From contig OX387202.1 in NCBI GenBank assembly GCA_947561715.1, forward strand, positions 5,531,001-5,595,000: a stretch of 64,000 bases of DNA, written 5' to 3'. This DNA is from Ascidia mentula. Taxonomy: Eukaryota; Chordata; Ascidiacea; Phlebobranchia; Ascidiidae. Made by a program: the position numbers and the translations under genes. Position 1 is the stretch's first letter. Each line of letters opens with the position of its first letter. The notes under the pieces are model-generated. The model ran no database searches, had not been told where the DNA came from, and saw only the letters and a program-made list of their open reading frames with translations. Of the stretch, positions 33,014-44,643 are shown piece by piece.

Positions 33014-33630
33014 TTAACTACTGTTTGTTTTTAAACAACAACTGCCGAACATTCCGTTAAGACTGATGGCAACAGCCTCATCAAAGCAAAACCGAAGCAA
33101 GAAAAACCTCAAAACAAAATTAACCATGTCCACTGTTGTCTGTATTTCTGTCATCAAAATGTTCGCCAGCGATTCATCCATTGGATAAGTCATTTGGGTG
33201 ATCATCTCAAGAAGCATTACAAGAAGTTTGTATCTTTTGTAAACGTTCACCGCATTTCCGCACTAATTAAACAACCAATGCTGTAGGTGTTCATGCTGTA
33301 GCCGCAAAGCTTCTGTGGTGCAGCGTTTTCTATGTGATCGTGAGCCAGCTTAAAAAAACACGACAAAGAATATTGTCGCCAGTACAGACAAAAGCAACAA
33401 AAAAACATACATAAACGCAACCGATGTTGCGACGGTTTAGTGGTCGTCAAACCACAGTTTTTTGTCCGTTTGGTGAATTCGTTTTCCGAAAATACAATGT
33501 TGGAGGGCAGAAGGCAACCGGGGCCGTCGCCGAAGTACAACACGATAATATTTACTGCGATTGCGGTCCCTACCTCGTTTTCGGGAAACCGGAGCGCTCA
33601 CTCCCACGACGTCTCAACAAATGAAAATGG
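33014..33630 (-). other. Unassigned minus-strand ORFs, possibly paralogue remains
   Basis: Two ORFs (33543-33247 and 33250-33014) plus a short segment at about 33611-33570 reading DVVGVSAPVSRKR before a donor-like site. The last shares gagacgtcgtgggagtg exactly with the W-S-W-S-G-D-V-V exon of the adhesion GPCR ectodomain (39803-39850). A hydrophobic stretch of about 25 residues (FMYVFLLLLSVLATIFFVV) appears in another frame at about 33420-33345. These could be the eroded 3' portion of the paralogue whose first exon lies at 34192-34230. No firm model can be drawn. Confidence 0.25.
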
Positions 33631-33729
33631 ACGGTTGCATCCAACTACAACGGTGATCATTTAAGTTTATGGACGATATTTGTAAATTGACCACTATCGC
33701 ACATTTTGATTTATACGGAAAATTTATTT

Positions 33730-33845
33730 TCGATTTACTATTTTTGTTGTGTGTTTCTATGCGTAATTTTCTTGCGTGTTTCTGTTTTGCTTTTATGTGT
33801 TTTTTTTTGTGTGTTTCTGTGTGTGTTTCTCGAAGTTGTGTATTG
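33730..33845. repeat. Low-complexity GTGTTTCT-rich stretch
   Basis: Degenerate repeats of gtgtttct/tgtgttt. A similar but shorter stretch lies at 40315-40350. Confidence 0.6.
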
Positions 33846-33961
33846 TGTAGTTCTGAGATAAATTATGGGAAACGTTGTCAATTGAAGACCTAAAATTTTA
33901 ACAAAAATATTTTTGTTTATTTCCAGATACCGAGAATGAAATTCAGATATCAAACCTTTTT

Positions 33962-34035
33962 TTATTGCTGAATAATGCCCTTCTGGCAAAAGGCCACGAA
34001 GAAAGGTTTGCCAGAACTGCATTATTCAGCAATAA
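33962..34035. repeat. Foldback of PLE-tail sequence
   Basis: Arms 33962-33990 and 34007-34035 (29 bp each, one or two mismatches) begin ttattgctgaataatgc and contain cttctggcaaa. The same tail (agcaataa ... ccagaagagcag) ends the PLE copies at 14800 and 17235, so this is a PLE end inverted on itself with no body between. Confidence 0.7.
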
Positions 34036-34191
34036 ATATGCCTGGCAGCATCAGTAACAATTCATGTTTTTATTTCCAACAGAATTTACCACAACGTGAT
34101 GTCACAACAAAATTTGTGACCCTTGTTTGCGATTAACGTCACAATTAAAAGTGACAAGCATTTTACTCACTACAAAAGTAAAAGGATGTAA

Positions 34192-34230
34192 TTAATAATT
34201 TGCTGTAAACAACAAAAGTAGAATTGACAT
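34192..34230 (-). pseudogene. Dead signal-peptide exon of adhesion-GPCR paralogue
   Basis: Reads M-S-I-L-L-L-L-F-T-A-N-Y then TAA. It matches the first exons at 40939-40879 (MSFLLVLFTATYQ) and 44643-44583 (MSLLLLLFTATYQ), where the reading frame continues. The upstream sequence is also conserved (caccggttaaacggcaaaac at 34260-34285), so this is a duplicated promoter plus first exon that has lost its frame. Confidence 0.65.
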
Positions 34231-35840
34231 CACAGCAATGACGTGTTGTGGTGACGTCATGCCACCGGTTAAACGGCAAAACTAACAGTGAAAATGTCAT
34301 TATTACGATACCCTATGTTTGATATTTCAATAATTGCTTTACTTTTGCCCTGAACAGACTAAATTTCCCTTTTCTCGTAAATATTACTTTTTCATCACAG
34401 AATTCTTTGGTGGCTATCGCTAGACAAGGCACAATTGCTCCCTACAGCAGACCCTACTTGGAAATCACATCCAGCCGATTGAGATCATTCGATTTTCTGG
34501 CTAAACAAAAATTTCAGCCATGCCTCCAGATTCTATTGTTGTTAAAGCGACGATTATAGCAGTTATGTTCACATACTGCTTGCTGATTTGGCGACAACTT
34601 GGTTCAAAAAGGAGCATATATGGCGCATTACCCAAATCAAAACTTACACAAGAAAACTAATACATAACAATACTCTTTTCAAATGCACCACTTGCACATT
34701 TTGATCTCCCACTTCACTGGGCATCAAAGCCATCCACATTCTCTACACACACCAATATAACGACGCGCTTATATTTAACATCAATTTGCAAAAGAAGGAC
34801 GAAGTTTGTGGTGTTGCAAATAAAATGCAATATATTATGACGTGACGTCAATACATGAAAATATAATTACACAACTCAATGGCGCACGTTGCGGTTTCAG
34901 TTAATGCAGAAACAGAGCGGTGTTATGGCATCATTTTTCTTCCGTAAATTAAACAATTAACGTGCAAATAACCATGATAAACTTGTGAGGATATTTTCAA
35001 TAAACAAATTTGCGAAGAATACTACAACACATTTGTAGCAGTCGATTGTCAAATGCAGTCGAGCCTGCTTCAAGCGAATAGTTTTATATAAACGGAAGTG
35101 GGTATGTGGAAATTTCTTCATGAACTAAACAATCTCGGGACGCTTGAAACACCGATGCAACACTTGACAAAGTTGAATAGAATTCGTTTGTGATAAAAAC
35201 ATCGCAAACCTATGGTAAAATGTGTGAAAATTATTTTCAGTTTGCAGCATTTTGTGGCACCGAAAACATTTCATAACGCCGATTAAACCAACCCCTCAGC
35301 GTCTCCCGAGAAAACAGTCTAAATCAAACGCGACAATAATAATTCCACACACACTAATAGAGATTTTTGTTGAATTCATGACAGCATGCGCATTTACCCA
35401 ACGTTCATTTTCACCGAACGTTGTGATCAAAACACAGAGAAGAGCGTTTTACCTACGCACGGCAATATCCGGAATAATTACAACGGTCTTACTGAGGAAC
35501 CATGAGTGTGAGCTTCTATTACTTTGCTAATGTTGCCTCACATTTACTAGTTGATAAGATGCTTCATTACTATTTGGTGTGTGAAGTTATTGAACACAAC
35601 CAGGCACACAAAGTTACTATGCACTTATGATCAATTAATTTGATGCATAAATTTGCGTGGCCATCAAAATACCATGAAGGTTATCGAATGGGATGCCATG
35701 TGAAGGTGATCTCCTAACAGAGAACCACTGTCTGTCGTAGGATCGCACCCGGTCGCACTGGGGGAGTGATGGGTTGCGATAACTGCACGGCTCCAAATCA
35801 TGAACCTGTCATCGCCATTTTAATGTGACAAGCATCTGCA
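34231..35840 (-). repeat. Segmental duplication upstream of dead first exon
   Basis: About 34231-35235 matches 44644-45290 plus 46310-46430 (shared stretches include gacgtgacgtcaa.acatgaaaatataattacac and aacacttgacaaagt). 35690-35840 matches 46470-46620, the block ggatcgca.ccggtcgcactgggg. In this copy about 450 bp (35236-35690) separates the last two blocks. The shared region covers promoter and 5' flank, not coding exons. Confidence 0.6.
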
Positions 35841-36883
35841 ATTGTTTATTGTTTCGTTCGCATAATCACAATTCCATAAAATGTGATGGAATATCATGGC
35901 TGCAAACAACAGCATTCGTTTCCATCGTAATAGTGAATGTAGAATATTTACAACGAACGCAATGAACGAAGCAAGAGCTTCCTTTTACTAAACACCTTAA
36001 CACAAAGACACTGTAAAAATGTTTCCACTGCAACAGTATTGTTTATTTCGTTTACGTCATCATAATTCAACAAAAATTGATGGAAATGTTCAGCTGCAGC
36101 CATAACAACATATGCGCTTAGCCAACGTTCATTTTCACCGAACGTTCTAATCAAAACATGATGACGAAGACTCGCGCTAAACCTATGTGCCATGTCCGAA
36201 ACAGTTATTACGAATTTACTGACGAAATAGCTTTTATACACATTCCATTGCTGCCTTGAATTCAACTGACAGTGGCGTGTGTTAATAATGCATCAATATT
36301 TGGAATGGGTATATTGCAAAATGTGATAGTTGCATGAAAATTGATCGATCAATTTTTCTTCGGTTTACTCACAAAGAAAGAGTGATTTTTCGGGCAACAT
36401 TAATTTATATAAACTTATATCACTACATCTCGAATTTTCAGAAAAAATACTCTATTCTTGTTAACTTGGTGATACATTCGTAACTATTACTGTATTATGG
36501 AATGTTTCTACCTTATGAGAAACGTAGATAACGGAATGTAATCATACTTTCATTGACATTTAATGAGTCTACACAAAAATTGATCAAAAAAGTCAAAACA
36601 AGGAAAACACATTGTACGTTCAAATTATTATAATTTTTAACATTCAAGCAACATGCAAAAACATTTTATGTACAAATGAAACATAATTGACTCGACAGAA
36701 AGTTACAAAAATAAGCATTTTCGAACAGAGACGACTGTTATGTGTTTTGGCTGATCCAGCTCAGTTGCGATGCGAATAAGTCTAACACAAAACTATAACA
36801 TACCGAAATTTACAGTTTCAAATTCCACAACCGATTGACAAAATACGGTAGGGTACAAATTTCTATACACACTCATATTAAAT
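35841..36883. other. Non-coding; short duplicated block
   Basis: The block gcgctta.ccaacgttcattttcaccgaacgtt (36115-36150) also occurs at 35389-35425. A short, uncertain SINE-like trace lies near 36748-36780. No gene recognised. Confidence 0.4.
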
Positions 36884-39800
36884 CTACTCACTGTTAATGC
36901 GTTGCATCACCTTTAAATGGACATGCCTATCTTCCATAGCAACGTTTCCTCCACTTCTATAACAACGTGTCTGTCTCTTTATGTCGGACAGAAACCTCAT
37001 TCTGATAACGTCATCCATGACGCAGTAAATGAGGAACAGAACGAATCCTTGCATTCCGTTCACCAAGCTGTGAATGTAAGTGAAAACCTCGTTCGAGATT
37101 TCGTTTCCGATTCCTGAAACAGATTAAGATTTTTTTTTGGCAGAGGGTGAGCATTTCATAAGACGGATTCAATTAGAGCAAAGTTAACGATAAAGTATAT
37201 TTATCGTAACTTACCAGTGAAGAATGCCAAGCTCCAGGTTCCGCCGAGCATCAAGAAGAGGAAAATGAACGTCTTTGCTGCTCTCTTTGCATCTTGTAGA
37301 TCAACGTCGTCTCCTCTGTTCCGCATCCTTTGGGAGGTTAATGCTATGTATGATGTTTTGGCGATAATGAGGAGGTTAATGACGAGGACGAGAGCAAGAG
37401 GAGTGATGACGGAAATGTAGAAAACCGGAGTGTTGGGAGCCAACCAGCATCTGTCGTACTTGGGAATTGGTGTAGTGTTGTTTTGATAATGGTGGCACGC
37501 CTCGTAATAAGGCTGTGGTTTCATGTAGACGCCGAAGTGGAATCCCACGGGTGCGGATATTCCCACAATCAAGACGGGAAGAAGCCATCCAAAGGTCATA
37601 AAGTACTTGAGTCGATCTTTTGAATCCCAGGTTTGGAAGTCTATTGGATTGGAGGTAGCCATGAAAAGTCGTATTCCCTCGATCAGAAACCACATTCCTG
37701 TAGCAAAGAAAAACCTGTGCAAATATTATGAACATTGTTACCGTAAAATATTCACCTGAACACATCAAGAAGAAATGGTTGATCACTGTAAAAGCCATGC
37801 AAGACTGATCATGCGAGACCATAATATCGTGCAATAAGTTGACGACATGAAGAAACAGAAGTGATAACGTCAAACATATCTGGATGTAAATTCTGTCTCC
37901 GCCCTCATTGAAACAGAGTAGGATGATTGCGGTGAGCAGGAGGAAGAAGACGGATGTTGATTCTGTCACGTATGTTGTGATCTAGAAGAAGAAATTTGAA
38001 TATATTTCACGTTTTGGACAGAACTGTATGCAAGCGCCATGACATATTCATAAAAAAATGTATGTGTACTTACCTTAACACCTTGGGGAATGGCGATGGA
38101 TTTTACCGCCAGGAGGACGGAGAAAACAGTGAGGTGGTTGCAACTGCACGTCACGTGACCAGGGTTTGCTTCGGTGGTACAGCCCTCATCCGAATATAAA
38201 GACGCTGCTCCGTCGAAGAATGTGCATCTGGGCGAAAGTTGGGAGATTTTCTGGTTGCTTCCGTTTTTCTTCATGTTTTCAATTTCGTCGCAGGCTGATT
38301 GTGTTGACGTGGTAGGAAGGTCGAATCTCACAGTGCCTTGCAGTTGATTGTTATGTTTTACTTTCCCAATAGGTAAAAGTGTAGGAATTTCGTTCACATT
38401 CAAACCCACAATAACAAAATGGCTCGTATTATTGTTGGCTATGTAACGTGTTGTGACGAGGGAGCCAACTTGGTCAGTCGGACCATCGACCTTCACATCC
38501 TCTGGAATCATAAACTGGAGAACTGAAAATGCGACTTGGTTTGCTCCGTTTGTTTCCAACATTAAGTCAATGCGAGTTGAACCAAGCAAGATATTGGCAG
38601 TGAGTTGAGTCTGAGGACCATTCAATGTTGTATGATTGAAGTATAATTGGATATCACCATTGTGAAAAGTCATTTTGATTGTAGTTTTTGAGCTTCGGGT
38701 GATATTCTCGATAAGCTGGTCCATATGTATCAAATCTGCCGGGCTCGCCAGTTTTATGTTCATCACATTAATTGGCAAACCTGCGCGTATGTGTTTTGAG
38801 TTTTCATAAAATGTTGTTTAATTTTGATCATTTCTAAACAAAGAAAACAAGTCTTTATTTCGAATATTACATGCTATACAAGAAAACAAGTAGGCAAAAC
38901 TTCTTATTGTGTATTTTCATGGACTTAAGCTTACTGTGAACAAGTTCATTCCAGATGTTGTTTGTAGTTAGCGTGGTCGTCAGTTGTTTGGTTGTTGGGG
39001 TGGTTAAAATATTTTGTTCGTTGGTGCTTTGCGATGCTGGCGTTTGTTTTTCTGGATTGGTGGATATCGTTGCCGCTTGTTGAATGGTAGTAAAGAATTT
39101 TGTTGGTTGTAAGGGTTTTGAATCTTCTGGAATTTTATAATTACAGATCAGTTGTTACATTTTTGTTTGTGCCAGTGTTTCTAGCATAAATGTTTATTTA
39201 ATTTCCCTTTTTACTTAATCTTAGGAATTTGTATGGCAGGTATTCACTTACTGCAGTATATTGACAGATTAAGGCAGGTGTTTGTTTCTGTAATTAATTT
39301 TTCTGCATTTCCACCTGGATCACATTTTTTTATGAATGGTTCTGCATACATTTTGATTCAAACAAAGTATTGCAACGAGGTGTGCAAAAAGTGCCTTCAC
39401 CAAATTTTTGTTATTACGATTTTAAGAAACTCACTTACATTTTTCGTATCCTACTATTGTGAATTCAAAATTTAAGCCAGCAACTGATGGTGTTGGTCCT
39501 GCACAAAACTCATGTTGGAAAAACGAAAATCTCACACAAAGCAAATCTAGTTGTTCAACATAAAAATATACAAAAAAATATAGGGTATGACACATTCCAC
39601 CTGGTTGAAGGAATTGAATCTTGGCATTAATAGATGACGAAACGATTGACGTCATACAACAATCAGATGCGTTGCAGTTTTTTTCTGAATATTAATGTAA
39701 TGACCTTTGCAAGTTTTTGTTTTATAAGTGTAAAAACTGCAAAACAGGAAAATTATTTATCTCACTACACAGTAATTAAACAATTTATTTATTTTGTGGA

Positions 39801-40939
39801 ACCTTTGATATAAATGGAGGTCACTCCCACGACGTCTCCTGACCAGGACCCTACAAATAAAACCAAAGTTCAGATAAATCAAAATGTTAGTTAAAGAAAG
39901 CAGCAAAAAGATTAATATCTTCTCGTTTGAGGAAAGTGTAAAGATGTTATTAAGTTTAAAAAAAGTCAAACAGAAATGCAGCTACTTTTTGTTTGTAAAA
40001 AGACTTATTGGCAGTAAAAAAAAATATTTTTCATATTAATCTGAGTAAACTCACATCCTCCACCCGATCCAAAGTAAACTGGTTGTGATTGATTGCGAGG
40101 GGCAAAAACTACAACACAGAAAACAAATTTTGATGTATTTTATTCAACCGTAATTCTACAACGAATGAAGACGGAAGATTGGATTAAATTGACGACTAAC
40201 ACATATCTTGAATTTTACGATAAATTGTTTGTCATTGTCAGCTTCAGATAGCTGTAAAATCTTATCGGTGCATCCCGTTATTTACTATTTTTTTCTTGTG
40301 CTTGTACGAGTTTTTCGTCGTCATGTGTTTCTGTGTGTTTTTGTTGTTGGGCAACTCTGACGCGTGATTTTTTGAAAACAGTTACCACTTAAAGAGTTGA
40401 AAGTTTCACAAAAATTATTTTATTTAATACAAGATACAGAGATAGTAAGGTAAAAAAGCACAAACTTATTTATCAAATACTTCGGTATTTTGTTTGTAAG
40501 CATGGACGAAGAAAGCAGCAGACAATTGGCTTTTCTGTATACTCAAATTTGCCTTTAACTTATTATACCGAGTTATGCTACTTACCGCATGATTTCGATC
40601 CGTAGTTGCACAGAAATGTCACACAGTCACGAGGTCCACGATCTGAGCCAAAATATTTTATGTTGCTTCAGAATTTTTTTGTTTTTACCACACCTGGCGA
40701 TTTTGCTAATCGCCCGCCCTTGCAATTTTACTGATATTTTAAACGTCTCAATTTGCAAGTGCCACAAATTCACAAGTAATTTTCAGAAGCAATAAAATGT
40801 GGTGACACTTGTTTAAGATAAACGTCACAAACAAACATTAAACGTCACAAACAAGCGCATTGGTCGTATTTAGCTCACCACAATAATCAGAAGATTCCAT
40901 CTGATAAGTAGCTGTGAAAAGTACCAGCAGAAATGACAT
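36884..40939 (-). CDS. Adhesion G protein-coupled receptor (GAIN/GPS, 7TM)
   Basis: Core exons: 39126-38935 (Ser/Thr-rich stalk), 38780-38074 (GAIN plus GPS), 37981-37756 (TM1-TM3), 37697-37215 (TM3-TM6), 37113-36884 (TM7, tail, stop TAG); phases all agree. The GPS has C.FFDGA...GC...HVTC.CNHLTVFSVLL, with an intact HL|T autocleavage site. Likely 5' exons: 40939-40879 (signal peptide MSFLLVLFTATYQ), 40642-40586, 40108-40055, 39850-39803, 39684-39601, 39498-39439 and 39394-39252. All are phase 1 and encode a small Cys-rich ectodomain I do not recognise. The 39394-39252 exon is 143 nt, which does not keep phase 1, and the same exon in the copy at 62.9 kb differs by single-base indels, so the full-length frame is uncertain. 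Expected role: plasma-membrane adhesion/mechanosensing receptor, self-cleaved at the GPS with a tethered agonist. Ligand unknown. Confidence 0.85.
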
Positions 40940-41894
40940 CACTACAATGTGACGTGCCTTAGTGACGTCACGGCACCGGTTAAACGGCAAAACTAAAATT
41001 CGGAACTTCATTTTTTGTATTTCCTAATTTTGTTTACAGATGTTTTAGCGAGGAACTGTATCTTTTTTGTCAATTGAATGATTTTAAATACGCCTAACAA
41101 ATCTTAAAAATAAAAGATGGTGACTTACAAAACCAAACATTTACAAAAACAAACTTGTATTACAATTCCTCTTCCTAGCTAGCACTAATTGCCAATCGAC
41201 ATCACACTGACCTCGACACCAACCCAGACTTTGCACTTAAATTTATATTGATGTAACTGTATAAGGATGGTGGAATAAGACTGAAGCAATGAGGAAAAAA
41301 TGATAAACAGGATATTGCGTTAAACAAACTGTGACGTCATTACTGGAAACGAGTGAGAGAGTATATATGCTTAACTGCGCCATGCAGTGGCCGAAGTTGT
41401 TTGCTTTCATATTAGCAAATGAACATTGTTACGTCGTTTTGTCTCTGCCTTGATATAGTCCACTATAATAAAGTGTTAATGATGAAACAAAAGAAAAAAA
41501 ACATGAGTGCATGTCATATGGGATTATCATGGATATAACTTAGCAAATTCAATGCTATTTTTGGTCATCAATGGTAGAAAAATACCTATATTTTTTACAC
41601 ATTCTGAACACAAAAACTAATATTGTTTGATAACGCAGGTAAGTACTGTAAAGTAATTAAATAATATTTTGTATCAAAACAATGTAATTTATATACAAAA
41701 AAATTGAATGAGAGTAGCTGAATGGACCAAATTAACTAAAATAGCAGTGTAGATGTATCTTGTTTTTTTGCTGATCATTTCTAATCATTTAGTTGCATCA
41801 CCCAAAACCGAATTATCCTAATAATATCTTAATGAAAGCACTTCCACAGCTCAGTTTTCCAAATTACGCGAAATCTTTGACTAGTTGATGATTT
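40940..41894. other. 5' flank of adhesion GPCR gene
   Basis: Shares gacgtcacggcaccggttaa at about 40970-40985 with the flanks of the two paralogous first exons (34.2 and 44.6 kb). A TATA-like tatatatgc lies at 41361. No other gene. Confidence 0.45.
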
Positions 41895-43070
41895 TAAAAA
41901 TGTACTGCTCTTCTGGCATATACTTACTGTATTTTACGACGTTTCGTCTGCCATGCGGCGAGACTTCATCAGGTATAACGCAACAATTGAATCACACTGA
42001 AACACGCAGGGGCACAAAAGAAAAGGAAAAAAAGGGGAACGTTGACACCGCTTGTAAACTCACGTGCTGGAGGCAGAGGCACCAAACATTGCGGAAGACA
42101 CAACCATCACAACAAATTATTGTAAACTGCCGAAAAGAAAACACATTGTTATTGACGCAACCACTATTTTTGGGGATGTGCAACGAGTCAAGAAATGACC
42201 GCTTGGCGTGGTCCAGCTCCATTTCCAGGACTTGGGCTCTATCGAAGTCAACTTTATGTCGCAATGTTACCGCATGATTGGCCAACGCAGTCTTGCTGGC
42301 ATCTTTCGATGCGACATCACGGCGATGCTCTTTCTGTCGCGTTTTGAAAGCCCTCCCGGTTTCGCCGTTGTATACACCACTGCAATCCTTGCATGGTATC
42401 GAATAGACCACCCCCTTTGGTTCGAAAGCCTCCGTAGCAATGGGTCATGAAATTAGATTGCCAAGCGTTGTATGAGGCTTCGTGTAAACTTTTATGCCGT
42501 AATCCGACAATGTTTCGGTAAGGCCAGGTACGTAGGGAATTACAACTGTTCCGCTAGTGGGCGTTTCATGCTTCTGGGTTAATGCCGTTCTCGCGCTTAA
42601 CATCCAGGCAGGATATTGTTTGTTCGCAGCGCATTTTTTACGACACTAATCTCTTTTGCTTGGTCTTCTAGCCTTGAAATGTGGGTCTTGGCTCTATCCA
42701 TAAGCGATCTTACAACCGCCCTTTTATGTTCTATCGGGTGTGCCGAAAGAAACGAAAGGTAGCGATTCGTGTGTGTTGGTTTTCTATGAACACGAGTATT
42801 GATAACTCCATCCTTGCCCCGGTAAACTTCTACATCCAAGAAGGGTATTTTGCCACCACTCTCCTCTTCCAACGTAAACTTGATGGAATCCTCGATGCTG
42901 TTAATGTAGGTCAGGAAGTCTTGCACTTTTGCTGTATCAAGAATGGTAAACGTATCATCCACATATCGTCTCCAGTAACGCGGAGGATGCGCAAAAGTGG
43001 TAAAGGCTCTCTCTTCGATAGTTTCCATAACAATATTAGCCACTACAACGGATATCCGGGTTAGCAGGTT
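41895..43070 (-). mobile_element. Penelope-like element, 5'-truncated, YVDD intact
   Basis: Minus strand. RT palm from 43043 (MANIVMETIEER, WRRYVDDTFTIL, FLDVEVY, THTNRYLSF), 148 codons, with the catalytic YVDD box intact. A GIY-YIG-type endonuclease follows at 42411-41992 (VYSIPCKDCSG, NGETGR; the usual YIG Tyr-Ile is changed to YN). Linker at about 42597-42412 with a stop. The 5' end stops abruptly at about 43070 inside the RT, so thumb, finger and N-terminal regions are missing: a typical 5' truncation. The 3' tail (41972-41895) carries a hammerhead-like core and ends agaagagcagta. It has landed where the GAIN/7TM exons of the dead adhesion-GPCR paralogue would be expected. Confidence 0.85.
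41905..41985 (-). ncRNA. Hammerhead-ribozyme-like motif, PLE tail
   Basis: On the minus strand CTGATGA (41972-41966) is followed by a stem II with gtct/agac and gcc/ggc pairs around gcat, then GAAA (41945-41942). Upstream tatac can pair with gtata about 20 bases after GAAA as stem I. Stem III would be only about two pairs (ac/gt) with a large loop, and the cleavage triplet is not clear. The conserved boxes and stem II are strong; activity is doubtful. Confidence 0.6.
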
Positions 43071-43265
43071 ATATACACTTCACCCTATTTTCCAATCCTG
43101 CGCAGATTGTTCCATTATTTCAGGTTTCGGTGGTAAGAAAGGATTTGAAGCTTTCATAACAATGCTTGTGTCAAAATTGTACCATTGTCTTAAGATATCT
43201 TGTGTGGTCGATTGTTGGTATTACACATGCAAAACCACGTTTAAGTCAGTTACTATGTTTACAAA

Positions 43266-44643
43266 ATTTTTTGATCGGATTTTGCAACCTACTACTCACT
43301 GCGAATACTTTCAATCCAGCTGGCTTTTGTTGTGGTCGATGGTTGGTTGGTTGTCGTTGCTTGTAGAGTTGTCAGTTGATTTTGGTTGTTTGTGAATTTA
43401 GTTAAAAATCTACAATATTGTAAATGCTGAATAGCCGTGAAAATTGCATTGCTTCGAAACCACCCCTTTAAAATCCAATTATTTGCATTTTGTGTCTTTG
43501 GAAATCACTTACTGCAGTAAATTGTTAAATTAAGGCAAGCGGTTGGTTGTAGTGATAAGGAAACTGCGGCAAATGGGTCGACTCAATTTTAAACTTCATG
43601 TAAGAAATAGATGTAAAATAATGACATCTCGTTTCATCAAAAATATGGTCTTTTTGCATTACATATAACTTAAGTTAACGGATAGATTTGTTAAAAACAC
43701 TGCTTCTAAACCTTAATATCCATGAAAACATGAGTGGAAACACTTGAAATAAGAAGTGACGTATTCTGAAAATATAAAAAAATTATGGGTAGTTTGTATT
43801 TGGGAAAGCAACCACGAATATTTTACCCATTGTCAATTACTTACTTGGGGTTTTCCCGACCTAAGCGCGTGCTTGTTATTGGAAAATTCCGTGATAAATT
43901 TTAATATATTTTAGGTGTGATTTTTCGACCTTTATGATCAACCGATAATAATTTTATACCTTAATACATGGATACACATAGGGATAACACTTTGAAACAT
44001 TGTAGTGCTTATTTCACTCATGGTGTTTGTGTGTTGCCACTGTAAACTTGTTATTGGCAATATTTCCAATTTAAAGATCTCGTATGATCTGGTCGAACTA
44101 TATTTGTACGGAGATATTTTGTTGAACTAGTTTCTTCTGTTGACATATATTCAGAAATTAATTGCCTAACTCTGCAGCATGAAAACTCACTCACATTTTT
44201 TGTATCTTATACCGAGACTGTAGCCTATAATCCAAACCTGGAATAGAGGGAGTTGATCCTGCACAAAAAAAAAACAAGGTGAAACAAATGAAAACTCAAG
44301 ACTTCTATGAATAGTATGATTAGCGATAAAATTGAAAAAAAAATTAAAAGTGCAACAAATTTCACCTGGTTGTAGGAATTGGATCTATATGTTAACAGGT
44401 GGGGTGGGGAATGCAAATTCACAAATTTTTGCTTTCCTTGCACAAAAATATCACACAATCTTTCGGTCCACGATCTAATGCAAAATAATTTTGTTTTAGA
44501 TTGAAGTTATGCGAACATTGTTTATCTTCAAAAGATATCCTATTTCACGTCACAATCAATGCGACCAATATATTAAACTCACCACAATAGTCAGAAGGAT
44601 TCAATTGATAAGTTGCTGTAAACAACAGAAGCAGAAGTGACAT
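43266..44643 (-). pseudogene. Decayed paralogue of adhesion-GPCR 5' exons
   Basis: Recognisable pieces in order on the minus strand: first exon 44643-44583 (signal peptide MSLLLLLFTATYQ, still with GTGAGT donor); second exon near 44477 (DRGPKDCVIFLC, then a stop and no donor); remnants of the fifth and sixth exons near 44395-44350 and 44256-44190 (frame shifted); seventh exon near 43560-43510 (one base longer); stalk exon near 43400-43280 (Thr-rich, TTTNQPSTTTK). No GAIN or 7TM exons follow; the PLE at 41895-43070 lies there instead. Clearly non-functional. Confidence 0.7.

Noticed and set aside
33340-33425. Transmembrane helix of a further receptor gene
   Set aside because: The hydrophobic frame is closed by stops on both sides and has no acceptor or donor in phase; it may be chance in a T-rich stretch.
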